Part shown: piece by piece, positions 1 to 6,327 of the stretch
Numbering within the stretch: position 1 is the first letter of the stretch
Layout: each line of letters starts with the position of its first letter
Assembly (NCBI GenBank): GCA_019417975.1
Contig: DYCT01000037.1
Location: 3,980-11,063 of the forward strand
Direction of reading: 5' to 3'
DNA length: 7,084 bases
DNA from: Bacteroides sp.
Lineage (GTDB): Bacteria > Bacteroidota > Bacteroidia > Bacteroidales > Bacteroidaceae
Notes under the pieces: model-generated
What the model saw: the letters and a program-made list of their open reading frames with translations, nothing else
What the model was told of the DNA's origin: nothing
Database searches by the model: none
Program-made: the position numbers and the translations under genes

Positions 1-24
1 CCTATATAGAAACCATTTGCCATA

Positions 25-1578
25 TTATTCCTTCTTGTTAAGGATTACCCATTTGCCTTCCTTACGACCACCTTCACGTATTATGATTCCAGCAGCTTGT
101 AGCTGAGAGACATACCGTTGCAAAGTCCTGAACTTAATACCAGTTTTTTGCGCCAGTTCGCTCGTTGTGATATATGGGTCAAATAACATTTCTTTTACGA
201 TAACCTCTTGAACTTCAGTTAGTTCTTTTACGCCATCTTTTACGCCATCTTTTACGCCATCTTTGGTAACTTTGCCATCATTAGTTACGCCTAAATCCAT
301 CGTTGTTTCCTTACTGGTAAAGTAAGGATGGCAAGGAATGTCAATAAGAAAATAGGTTCTCTCTTCATCCGTTTCAATCTTTGCAGCTGGAGATCCATTA
401 CCCTGTAGTTCGTCCTGAATAGTAGGGATGCCAGTAGCTCGGCCTTCTGTGAGGTCTAATTCTTTCAGGAACTCTCCCAATCTGCGGTTGCGATAACGAC
501 GTGAACGTAGCGATATACCTTTTTGGACTGCCTCCATCGGAATTGTATGGTTTGGGCCAGAAAAACTCAGAATCGAAATACGTTCAGGTTCCACAGTTAT
601 CTCAACTGGTTCCCGAATCGTCCAGTCTCTATGATACAAACTATTGACAACAGCTTCTTCCAGAGCCTGATAGGGATAGTTGAAGAATGTTATGGATTGT
701 GCCCTGTCCTTGGGCTTGATAATCTGTTTCTTGATGATGTTGATGTTCAGATAGCTTAACGTTTTCTCTATCATCTGCGGTACACTGCCCCTGATGGGTT
801 CCACCTCTATCAAGTTATTGGGATTCTTTTCTCTACCTTCAGGGAAAAGAACTATATCTATCTGCGCTTGACGGAAGAAGCGGTCTGGGCGTTCTGAGAA
901 CATCATTGCTGCTACATTCTTGATACGCCATCCTTCTGGCACAGCCTCTAATAAGTCCATCTGCTCCAGCACATCCTCCATGTGGTCTGTCAACGAAATG
1001 TCTGCAAGACTACTCTTGACCTTTACAAGATAATCATGCAAAAGCAATGGCGATAAATCCGTCAGCTTGATGTCATCGTTTCCACGGTCATCAAAGGGCA
1101 TACGATTTGCAAGGTTTATCAATTCACGCTCGTATTCGTCTTTTGGAATGATACTGCTACTATTGTAGCGGATGTAGTAGTTATACGTCTTCTGCTTAGC
1201 AGTTATCTGGTCAGGCACCTTGTATGGTCTGCGCTCACCTGGAGAGACCTTGATTACAAGAATCGTCTTTCCGTCAGCTACCTCTATATACAATCGGGGC
1301 TGATAGTATGGGCGTATCAGGTTATTGAACCCGACCATATCTTTCTCGATAGGTTCTATCTGGTTAGGGTCAATGCCTGTAACGGGCCTTATGGCATGGC
1401 CGTTCTCTTCTTTTACTCCCACCACGATATAGCCGCCACCTGTTTCGTCAAAGTCATTGGCGAAAGCACAGATAGTACGGTATATAGCATCAGGGTTCCA
1501 ACCTGTCTTGTATTCTATACGGTCACCTTCTACTGCTCGTCCGCTCAGAAGTTCTTCTATGTTGATTGGTAGTCTCAT
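25..1578 (-). CDS. AlbA_2 (Schlafen-type) / ATPase-like / winged-helix putative regulator
   Basis: This 517-aa protein is of the group often annotated 'ATP-binding protein' or 'putative transcriptional regulator'. Residues about 18-142 fit the Schlafen AlbA_2 domain (E22-Y-K near the start, then GGGYIVVGV at 47-55). Residues about 300-390 resemble a GHKL/HATPase_c_4 domain: the N-box-like E308-A-V-V-N312 and the glycine-containing EGRATGIP at 378-385. Residues 452-517 form a winged helix (TTSELAQKTGIKFRTLQRYV, 471-490). Linker 434-451 contains a VKDG repeat. The ATG at 1578 has AGGAA just upstream and follows the xre stop by 16 bases, so the two genes are probably co-transcribed. The full domain set is present and the frame is open throughout. 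The family suggests nucleic-acid binding and regulation. Whether it controls the neighbouring R-M operon, or is a separate defence or stress gene, is inference. No symbol is justified. Confidence 0.9.
   Translation of the reverse strand: MRLPINIEELLSGRAVEGDRIEYKTGWNPDAIYRTICAFANDFDETGGGYIVVGVKEENGHAIRPVTGIDPNQIEPIEKDMVGFNNLIRPYYQPRLYIEVADGKTILVIKVSPGERRPYKVPDQITAKQKTYNYYIRYNSSSIIPKDEYERELINLANRMPFDDRGNDDIKLTDLSPLLLHDYLVKVKSSLADISLTDHMEDVLEQMDLLEAVPEGWRIKNVAAMMFSERPDRFFRQAQIDIVLFPEGREKNPNNLIEVEPIRGSVPQMIEKTLSYLNINIIKKQIIKPKDRAQSITFFNYPYQALEEAVVNSLYHRDWTIREPVEITVEPERISILSFSGPNHTIPMEAVQKGISLRSRRYRNRRLGEFLKELDLTEGRATGIPTIQDELQGNGSPAAKIETDEERTYFLIDIPCHPYFTSKETTMDLGVTNDGKVTKDGVKDGVKDGVKELTEVQEVIVKEMLFDPYITTSELAQKTGIKFRTLQRYVSQLQAAGIIIREGGRKEGKWVILNKKE
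225..260. repeat. Three perfect 12-bp tandem repeats inside the AlbA_2 gene
   Basis: The unit CTTTTACGCCAT occurs three times head to tail (225-236, 237-248, 249-260) with no mismatch. Read on the minus strand it encodes VKDG-type repeats in the linker between the ATPase-like domain and the C-terminal winged helix. The unit is a multiple of three, so copy-number change would lengthen or shorten the linker without breaking the frame. Confidence 0.9.
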
Positions 1579-1590
1579 ATTTCCTGTTGT

Positions 1591-1602
1591 CTATTTATCG
1601 TT
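1591..1602. repeat. 12-bp direct repeat, copy A
   Basis: CTATTTATCGTT here is identical to the copy at 1810-1821. On the minus strand this copy covers the xre stop codon and lies 12 bases upstream of the ATG of the AlbA_2 gene. It could be a shared leader or operator sequence, or a trace of how the xre gene was inserted or duplicated. Confidence 0.8.
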
Positions 1603-1804
1603 CTTTCGTTGACCAAAGCAAATCCTTCACATCAACATTGAGGCTTCTGGCGATTTCCACCAAAGTCTCCAAGCTGGGTTGTGATGCATTGGTACACCAT
1701 TTGCTCACCGAAGCAGGATCTTTTCCTAACTGCTCAGCCAGCCACTTATTTGTTCTCTTTTGTTCGGCTAAATCCACCTTTAGCCGATTGATGTCCTGTG
1801 CCAT
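1595..1804 (-). CDS. XRE-family helix-turn-helix regulator
   Basis: A 69-aa protein that is almost entirely one Cro/C1-type helix-turn-helix domain. Residues 21-27 (WLAEQLG) form helix 2 and residues 31-37 (ASVSKWC) the recognition helix. They are followed by QPSLETLVEIARSLNVDV, the usual second half of the fold. It probably binds DNA as a dimer. It has no extra domain for sensing a ligand. The ATG at 1804 lies about 28 bases downstream of a Bacteroidetes -7 element, and only a weak AGG precedes it. It is the first gene of a two-gene unit with the AlbA_2 protein. It is transcribed away from hsdR, so it could repress its own promoter, the R-M promoter, or both. That role is inferred from position. 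Such small regulators next to type I R-M genes are common in Bacteroidales. Confidence 0.92.
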   Translation of the reverse strand: MAQDINRLKVDLAEQKRTNKWLAEQLGKDPASVSKWCTNASQPSLETLVEIARSLNVDVKDLLWSTKER

Positions 1805-1809
1805 TATGC

Positions 1810-1821
1810 CTATTTATCGTT
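1810..1821. repeat. 12-bp direct repeat, copy B
   Basis: This is the second copy of CTATTTATCGTT (the first is at 1591-1602). It sits 5 bases upstream of the xre ATG on the minus strand, between the -7 element and the start codon. Both copies therefore occupy equivalent places, just in front of the start codon of each gene of the unit. Confidence 0.8.
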
Positions 1822-1831
1822 GTTTATGATG

Positions 1832-1839
1832 CAAAGGTA
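1832..1839 (-). promoter_or_regulatory. Bacteroidetes -7 promoter element of the xre/AlbA_2 unit
   Basis: On the minus strand the bases read TACCTTTG, an exact match to the Bacteroidetes -7 consensus TAnnTTTG. It lies 27 bases upstream of the xre start codon, so transcription would begin near 1825. I do not see a clear -33 TTTG at the usual spacing, so the promoter call rests on the -7 element and its position. Confidence 0.7.
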
Positions 1840-1917
1840 CTGGTTTTCTCTGAAATAACCACATATTTTTATGGTTTTCTGCTTCTTTATTTGCGTTTTA
1901 GGTAGATTTAAGAGCGT

Positions 1918-1953
1918 ATTACTCATATTACTTGTATTATTCATATTATTTAA
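1918..1953. repeat. Four imperfect 9-bp tandem repeats
   Basis: Four successive 9-mers read ATTACTCAT, ATTACTTGT, ATTATTCAT and ATTATTTAA. They differ at a few positions but share the ATTAYT core. They lie directly upstream of the recognisable part of the recombinase remnant and within the upstream region of the xre promoter. The stretch is AT-rich, so part of the regularity may be compositional. Confidence 0.5.
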
Positions 1954-1954
1954 G

Positions 1955-2236
1955 CCATCCATATTTGTTCTTGTTATGTTGGCAACGCTCTCCACTTGTA
2001 CACAACTGGAGAGAGATAGCATCACCTACCGCCTACAGTCAGGCAGTAAGCAGTATATCACTTAATGTGACAAGCTGGGACGCAAGCCCGGCTCAAAGAA
2101 ATCAGCCGACCAAAAGAAAGAAGAATACAGGGAAGCCATTTCCCTTTTGAAGAAAGACTATGCCATCAGGGACGTGGGAAAGTCGTCAGAAAAAGGCATC
2201 AGCACTATTCAACGTGTGAAAAAGGAGTGTTGCTGA
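1955..2236 (+). pseudogene. Remnant of a serine recombinase (resolvase/invertase), C-terminal half
   Basis: One reading frame (codons starting at 1955, 1958 and so on) gives two blocks split by an in-frame TAA at 2063-2065. The first block, LATLSTCTQLERDSI (1979-2023) followed by TYRLQSG, fits the end of the resolvase catalytic domain and the long E helix. The second block, KLGRKPGSKKS (2072-2104), is the typical linker. It leads into a resolvase helix-turn-helix ending STIQRVKKE (2201-2227), with a stop at 2234. The N-terminal region with the catalytic serine is not found upstream in any frame, and there is no plausible start for the second block. I therefore read it as a broken gene that has lost its 5' half and gained a stop, or a pair of compensating frameshifts, near 2063. 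The left boundary is uncertain: sequence before about 1961 has no convincing resemblance. Confidence 0.75.
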
Positions 2237-2318
2237 ATACATTAACCAATAGTTCCAATGTTCATGTGTCGCCAGACAAATAGTTATAGCACAAATAAGC
2301 CAAAAAGGTAAGGAAAAG

Positions 2319-2378
2319 ATAAGGTCAAGGTGGTATTTTGACGCAAAAAAGGGGGCAAAAACGCTATCTTCACCTTAT
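2319..2378. repeat. Imperfect inverted repeat upstream of the hsdR promoter
   Basis: The left arm ATAAGGTCAAGGT (2319-2331) pairs with the right arm ATCTTCACCTTAT (2366-2378) at 11 of 13 positions, around a 34-base loop. The loop holds a small TTTTG/CAAAA stem (2336-2340 with 2344-2348). It could be an operator with two half-sites, a recombinase site left from the neighbouring remnant, or chance in AT-rich DNA. Confidence 0.45.
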
Positions 2379-2386
2379 TTAATAAG
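2374..2386. promoter_or_regulatory. Palindrome CTTATT-T-AATAAG, candidate operator
   Basis: The arms CTTATT and AATAAG are perfectly complementary around one central base. The centre is about 40 bases upstream of the hsdR -7 element, close to where a dimeric regulator might act. The small XRE protein encoded nearby is a candidate binder, by inference only. Confidence 0.35.
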
Positions 2387-2416
2387 TAAACCTTCACTTT
2401 TTTGAGGGAATTTGAG

Positions 2417-2424
2417 TACCTTTG
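2417..2424 (+). promoter_or_regulatory. Bacteroidetes -7 promoter element of the hsd operon
   Basis: TACCTTTG matches the TAnnTTTG consensus exactly and is identical to the element on the opposite strand at 1832-1839. It lies 39 bases upstream of the hsdR ATG at 2464. The possible TTG start codon at 2422 falls inside this element and so would not be in the transcript. That favours the ATG at 2464. A -33 TTTG at the standard distance is not obvious. Confidence 0.7.
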
Positions 2425-2463
2425 TGCCATATTCCCATAATATACTCTTATCGGAAGTTGCAT

Positions 2464-4815
2464 ATGGATAATATACTGGCACTGTCTGAAGAAGACATAA
2501 AACTACGGTACATCACTCCATCCATACTACAAAAGGGATGGTCGGTAGAAGACATAACTATGGAGACTAAGGTTAAACTAACAGATGGTAAGATTAACCT
2601 TAGAGGAAATTTAGTGGCTCGTGGTAAAGCTAAGTTTGCTGACTATATGCTTTATTACAACCGTGCCACCCCCATTGCCATTGTTGAAGCCAAGGACGCA
2701 AATCATACAGTCTCTTTTGGAATGCAACAAGCAAAGGAATATGCTCAAATGATGGATATTCCTTTTGCGTTCAGCTCCAACGGTCAGGGTTATCAAGAAT
2801 ATGACTTCCTAACAGGAAAGGAACGCTCATTCTCAATGGATGCCTTTCCAACGAAAGAAGAATTATATGCTCGCTTCCTCGCTGAGAGCAATGGCGGTAA
2901 AGGCTTCTCTGACGAAGAAAAGAAAATCATCAATCAGCCCTACTGTACTGGACAAGACATTTTCCCTCCTCGATACTACCAACGCAATGCAGTTAACCGC
3001 ACTGTCAATGCAGTAGCACAAGGGAAAAATCGTCTGCTGCTCGTTATGGCAACTGGAACGGGTAAGACATATACGGCATTCCAAATAGTCTATCGTCTTC
3101 TTAAAGCTGGTTTAGTGAAGAAAGTCTTGTATCTGGCAGACCGAAATCTTCTGGTTGACCAATCTATCCAACAAGACTTTAAGCCTTTATCAAGCACTAT
3201 ACACAAAGTGGATTATCAGAAAGATATTGAAACAAATGGTGGGCATTTGGCATACGAAGTCTATTTCTCACTTTACCAACAGTTGATTGGGAAAGAAGGG
3301 AAACAGAACTATAAGGAACTGTTTAAGCCGGGGTTCTTTGATATGGTTATCGTTGACGAGTGCCATCGTGGAAGTGCCAAAGATGATAGCAACTGGCGTG
3401 AAATTCTGGAATACTTTGATGGTGCAATTCAACTGGGTATGACTGCCACGCCAAAGGAAACAAAGTACCAGTCCAGCATCAGTTATTTTGGTGAGCCGAT
3501 TTACACATATAGCTTGAAGGAAGGTATTGAAGATGGTTTCCTTGCGCCTTTTAAGGTTGTAAACATTACAACTAATATTGGTGATGAATGGCGGCCTGTT
3601 AAAGGACAGAGAGACATAAACGGCAATCTCATTGAAGACCGTATCTATAACAACTACGACTATGATTACAACATTATCATTGAAGACAGAATTAGAGAGG
3701 TGGCACATGAGATAACCCAATATTTGAAGAGCACAGATAGGATGTCAAAGACCATCGTTTTCTGTGCCGACGAAGACCATGCAGACCGTATGCGCACTGC
3801 ACTTGTCAATGAAAATTCCGACATGTGCAAGAAAAATCCTGATTATGTAGTGCGCATTACTGGAAGTGACCCATACGGGCAGTCAAAACTTGACTACTTT
3901 ATTTCCGTCGCTTCAAAGTACCCCGTCATCGCCACTACAAGTAAGTTGCTCTCTACGGGAGTGGACTGCAAAATGGTTAAACTCATTGTACTTGACCAGC
4001 GCATAGGTTCTATGACAGAGTTTAAGCAAATTGTGGGCCGTGGAACCAGAATCCGTGAAAAAGAAGGTAAGACCCATTTCACAATCATGGATTTTCGTAA
4101 TGTGACACGTCTGTTTGCCGACCCAGACTGGGATGGTCCAATTGAAGTTAACGACAATTATGTAAAGGGCACACCAAAGCCTTATCCAGAGATTGAGGAA
4201 GAGCCAATGGGAGTGAGTGAACCTGAGCCGGAACGTCCACCTAAGCCAATTGTTGATAAAGATGGCTGCACAGTTGAAGTTATCAACAAAGTTGTGTCGG
4301 TATATGATGCCAACGGCAAACTTCTTCGTACAGAGAGCATAACGGACTATACCCGCAAGAACATCAACGATACTTATGCCAATCTTGATGACTTTATTCG
4401 CAGATGGAATGAGGCTGATAAGAAGGCTGAGATTACAGACTTGCTCTGTGAGAGTGGAATTGACCTGCAAGCGTTGAAACATGACAGAGGCATGGATGAT
4501 GTTGATGATTTCGATTTCATCTGTCATATCGCTTATGGCAAGAAGCCGTTGACTCGACGTGAACGTGCTGAGAATGTAAAGAAGCGCGACATCTTCAATA
4601 AGTACGGTGCAGAAGCACGTAAAGTACTTGAAGCATTGCTCGATAAGTATGCCAATGATGGTATAACCCAGTTAGAAAACAGAACGGTTCTACGTCTTGA
4701 TCCGTTCCGCCAAATGGGTTCACCTGCCAATATCGCTAAATTCTTTGGCGGCAATCAGCAGTATTTTTCAGCAGTGAAGGAACTTGAAAGTTTAATTTAT
4801 AGCAGTATAGCATAA
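2464..4815 (+). CDS. hsdR: Type I restriction enzyme, R (endonuclease/helicase) subunit
   Basis: This is the 783-aa motor and nuclease subunit of a type I restriction-modification complex. It translocates DNA from an unmethylated site using ATP and then cuts. The N-terminal nuclease domain shows a PD-(D/E)xK pattern: D60, then E75-A-K77. A YYQ motif (171-173) precedes the SF2 helicase core: Walker A ATGTGKT (196-202), DECH (298-301), TATP (327-330), motif V region LLSTGVD (495-501) and QIVGRGTR (522-529). The C-terminal part, about 600-783, resembles the EcoEI R-subunit C-terminal domain, which places it near the EcoAI/EcoEI (type IB) group. At 783 aa it is close to that group's size and not truncated. 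The start at 2464 has GGAAG six bases upstream. An extension to TTG 2422 would overlap the promoter. hsdM follows after 6 bases. All key motifs are intact, so activity is likely. Confidence 0.97.
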   Translation: MDNILALSEEDIKLRYITPSILQKGWSVEDITMETKVKLTDGKINLRGNLVARGKAKFADYMLYYNRATPIAIVEAKDANHTVSFGMQQAKEYAQMMDIPFAFSSNGQGYQEYDFLTGKERSFSMDAFPTKEELYARFLAESNGGKGFSDEEKKIINQPYCTGQDIFPPRYYQRNAVNRTVNAVAQGKNRLLLVMATGTGKTYTAFQIVYRLLKAGLVKKVLYLADRNLLVDQSIQQDFKPLSSTIHKVDYQKDIETNGGHLAYEVYFSLYQQLIGKEGKQNYKELFKPGFFDMVIVDECHRGSAKDDSNWREILEYFDGAIQLGMTATPKETKYQSSISYFGEPIYTYSLKEGIEDGFLAPFKVVNITTNIGDEWRPVKGQRDINGNLIEDRIYNNYDYDYNIIIEDRIREVAHEITQYLKSTDRMSKTIVFCADEDHADRMRTALVNENSDMCKKNPDYVVRITGSDPYGQSKLDYFISVASKYPVIATTSKLLSTGVDCKMVKLIVLDQRIGSMTEFKQIVGRGTRIREKEGKTHFTIMDFRNVTRLFADPDWDGPIEVNDNYVKGTPKPYPEIEEEPMGVSEPEPERPPKPIVDKDGCTVEVINKVVSVYDANGKLLRTESITDYTRKNINDTYANLDDFIRRWNEADKKAEITDLLCESGIDLQALKHDRGMDDVDDFDFICHIAYGKKPLTRRERAENVKKRDIFNKYGAEARKVLEALLDKYANDGITQLENRTVLRLDPFRQMGSPANIAKFFGGNQQYFSAVKELESLIYSSIA

Positions 4816-4821
4816 CCAGAT

Positions 4822-6327
4822 ATGGCACTTAACAATTTTGTAAAGAGCATTAGAAACATCATGCGCAACGATGCGGGTATCAATGGCGATGCCCAGCGTA
4901 TCGAGCAAATTGCGTGGATGTTGTTTTTGAAAGTATATGACGAGAAAGAAAACGACTGGGAGTTTAATGAAGATGATTACAAGTCCTTCATTCCAGAGAA
5001 TTGCCGATGGCGCAACTGGGCGAAAGACAATGGGGATGGTGAAGCGATAACTGCCGATGCCTTATTGGATTTCGTTAATAATACGCTATTCCCAACGTTA
5101 AAAGGATTAGAGGTTAATCCTTCAACACCAATGCGTAGTGCCATTGTTCGTACTACTTTTGAGGATGCAAACCAGTATATGAAGGATGGCGTGTTGCTCC
5201 GTCAGGTTATCAATGTCATTGACCAACTCGACCTTGGCGACTATGAGGAAAGCCATGCCTTTGGTGAGATATACGAATCTATATTGAAGGAAATGCAATC
5301 GGCAGGTTCGGCTGGTGAGTTCTATACACCACGAGCCTTGACGGATTTCATGGCAGAAATCATCAATCCGAAGGTTGGTGAGAAGATGGCAGACTTTGCT
5401 TGTGGTACTGGCGGCTTCATAACAAGCTGGCTAAAAGCCCTTGACAAGAAGGTGCAGACAGCAGAAGACAAAGAGGAATATGCAAAGTCAATCTATGGCA
5501 TTGAGAAAAAGCAATTCCCGTACATGCTGTGCGTCACCAATATGCTCCTGCATGACATTGATTCTCCAAAGGTGATGCACGACAACTCCCTGACAAAGGA
5601 TGTACTTAATTACACGGATGAAGACAAGTTTGATGTGGTCTTGATGAATCCGCCATACGGAGGCAGTGAGAAAAACGACATCAAGCAACACTTCCCATCG
5701 GATTTGAGTTCAAGCGAGACTGCCGACCTCTTTATGGTGCTTATTATGTATCGTCTTGCTGAAAAAGGTCGTGCAGCGGTCATTCTGCCTGACGGTTTCC
5801 TGTTTGGTACAGACAATGCAAAACTGGCTATCAAGGAGAAGCTGCTTCGTGAGTTCAACCTTCACACCATTATCCGACTGCCTGGCAGCATTTTCTCACC
5901 ATATACAAGCATCGCTACTAACGTCCTTTTCTTCAACAATGAAAAGGCAGATGGTGCAGAAGAAGGATTCAGTACGAAAGAGACATGGTTCTATCGCCTT
6001 GACATGCCAGAAGGCTACAAGCATTTCTCTAAGACAAAGCCCATGCGAGCCGAACACTGTCAGCCAATCATTGACTGGTGGACTAATCGGCAGGAGATTG
6101 TGGATGCAGAGAACAACGATGAGAAATCACGCTGCTTTACTGCACAACAGCTTCTTGACATGGATTGCAACTTCGACCAGTGTAAGTTTCCGAAAGACGA
6201 GGAAGAAATACTCCCTCCTGCTGAATTGTTGGCCGACTATTACAAGAAACGTGCTGCTCTCGACCACGAGATTGATAAGACTTTATCAGAGATTCAAAAG
6301 ATTTTAGGCATCACCATAGAGAAATGA
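4822..6327 (+). CDS. hsdM: Type I DNA methyltransferase, M subunit (N6-adenine)
   Basis: This 501-aa protein transfers a methyl group from S-adenosylmethionine to adenine N6 in the target chosen by HsdS. Two M subunits with one S form the methylase, and adding HsdR makes the nuclease. Residues about 5-130 fit the helical HsdM N-terminal domain. GEFYTPR (165-171) opens the N6_Mtase domain. The SAM-binding motif I is DFACGTGGF (191-199), and the catalytic motif IV is NPPY (276-279). A C-terminal helical tail, about 465-501, probably contacts HsdS. The ATG at 4822 lies 6 bases after the hsdR stop, with no strong ribosome binding site, which suggests one transcript. Its TGA stop overlaps the ATG of the next gene (ATGA at 6324-6327). 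Length and motifs are normal for the family. Confidence 0.97.
   Translation: MALNNFVKSIRNIMRNDAGINGDAQRIEQIAWMLFLKVYDEKENDWEFNEDDYKSFIPENCRWRNWAKDNGDGEAITADALLDFVNNTLFPTLKGLEVNPSTPMRSAIVRTTFEDANQYMKDGVLLRQVINVIDQLDLGDYEESHAFGEIYESILKEMQSAGSAGEFYTPRALTDFMAEIINPKVGEKMADFACGTGGFITSWLKALDKKVQTAEDKEEYAKSIYGIEKKQFPYMLCVTNMLLHDIDSPKVMHDNSLTKDVLNYTDEDKFDVVLMNPPYGGSEKNDIKQHFPSDLSSSETADLFMVLIMYRLAEKGRAAVILPDGFLFGTDNAKLAIKEKLLREFNLHTIIRLPGSIFSPYTSIATNVLFFNNEKADGAEEGFSTKETWFYRLDMPEGYKHFSKTKPMRAEHCQPIIDWWTNRQEIVDAENNDEKSRCFTAQQLLDMDCNFDQCKFPKDEEEILPPAELLADYYKKRAALDHEIDKTLSEIQKILGITIEK

Larger units (their letters stand above)
2237..2416. other. Non-coding upstream region of hsdR
   Basis: This AT-rich stretch lies between the recombinase remnant and the hsdR promoter. 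It has no credible ORF. It includes an imperfect inverted repeat (2319-2331 with 2366-2378), a perfect small palindrome (2374-2386) and a CTTCAC direct repeat (2368-2373 and 2392-2397). These are candidate control sites for the R-M operon, though nothing in the sequence proves that. Confidence 0.5.

Noticed and set aside
1..24. Terminator after the AlbA_2 gene
   Set aside because: Only 24 bases are available beyond the stop codon and they show no stem followed by a T run.
1996..2005. Near-palindrome TTGTACACAA as an operator
   Set aside because: It falls inside the codons of the recombinase remnant, is not perfectly symmetric and is not placed near either promoter.
1810..2025. Open frame of 71 codons on the minus strand in the intergenic region
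   Set aside because: Its Asn/Met-rich stretch is only the translation of the 9-bp AT-rich repeat, and it runs across the xre promoter.
1871..2065. A 64-codon plus-strand ORF read as a small intact gene
   Set aside because: Its second half matches the resolvase E-helix region and continues in the same frame after the stop at 2063, so it is better explained as part of the broken recombinase.
3268..3720. Open frame of 150 codons on the minus strand
   Set aside because: It is antisense to the conserved hsdR motor domain, with no motif, no ribosome binding site and no promoter.
3913..4527. Open frame of 204 codons on the minus strand
   Set aside because: It lies wholly antisense to the helicase and C-terminal part of hsdR, which has intact family motifs. 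Its translation shows no recognisable domain and is rich in residues expected from an antisense shadow.
5756..6307. Open frame of 183 codons on the plus strand
   Set aside because: It is out of frame within hsdM, whose own frame carries the methyltransferase domain. The product is rich in Ser, Thr and Arg, as expected of a shifted frame.
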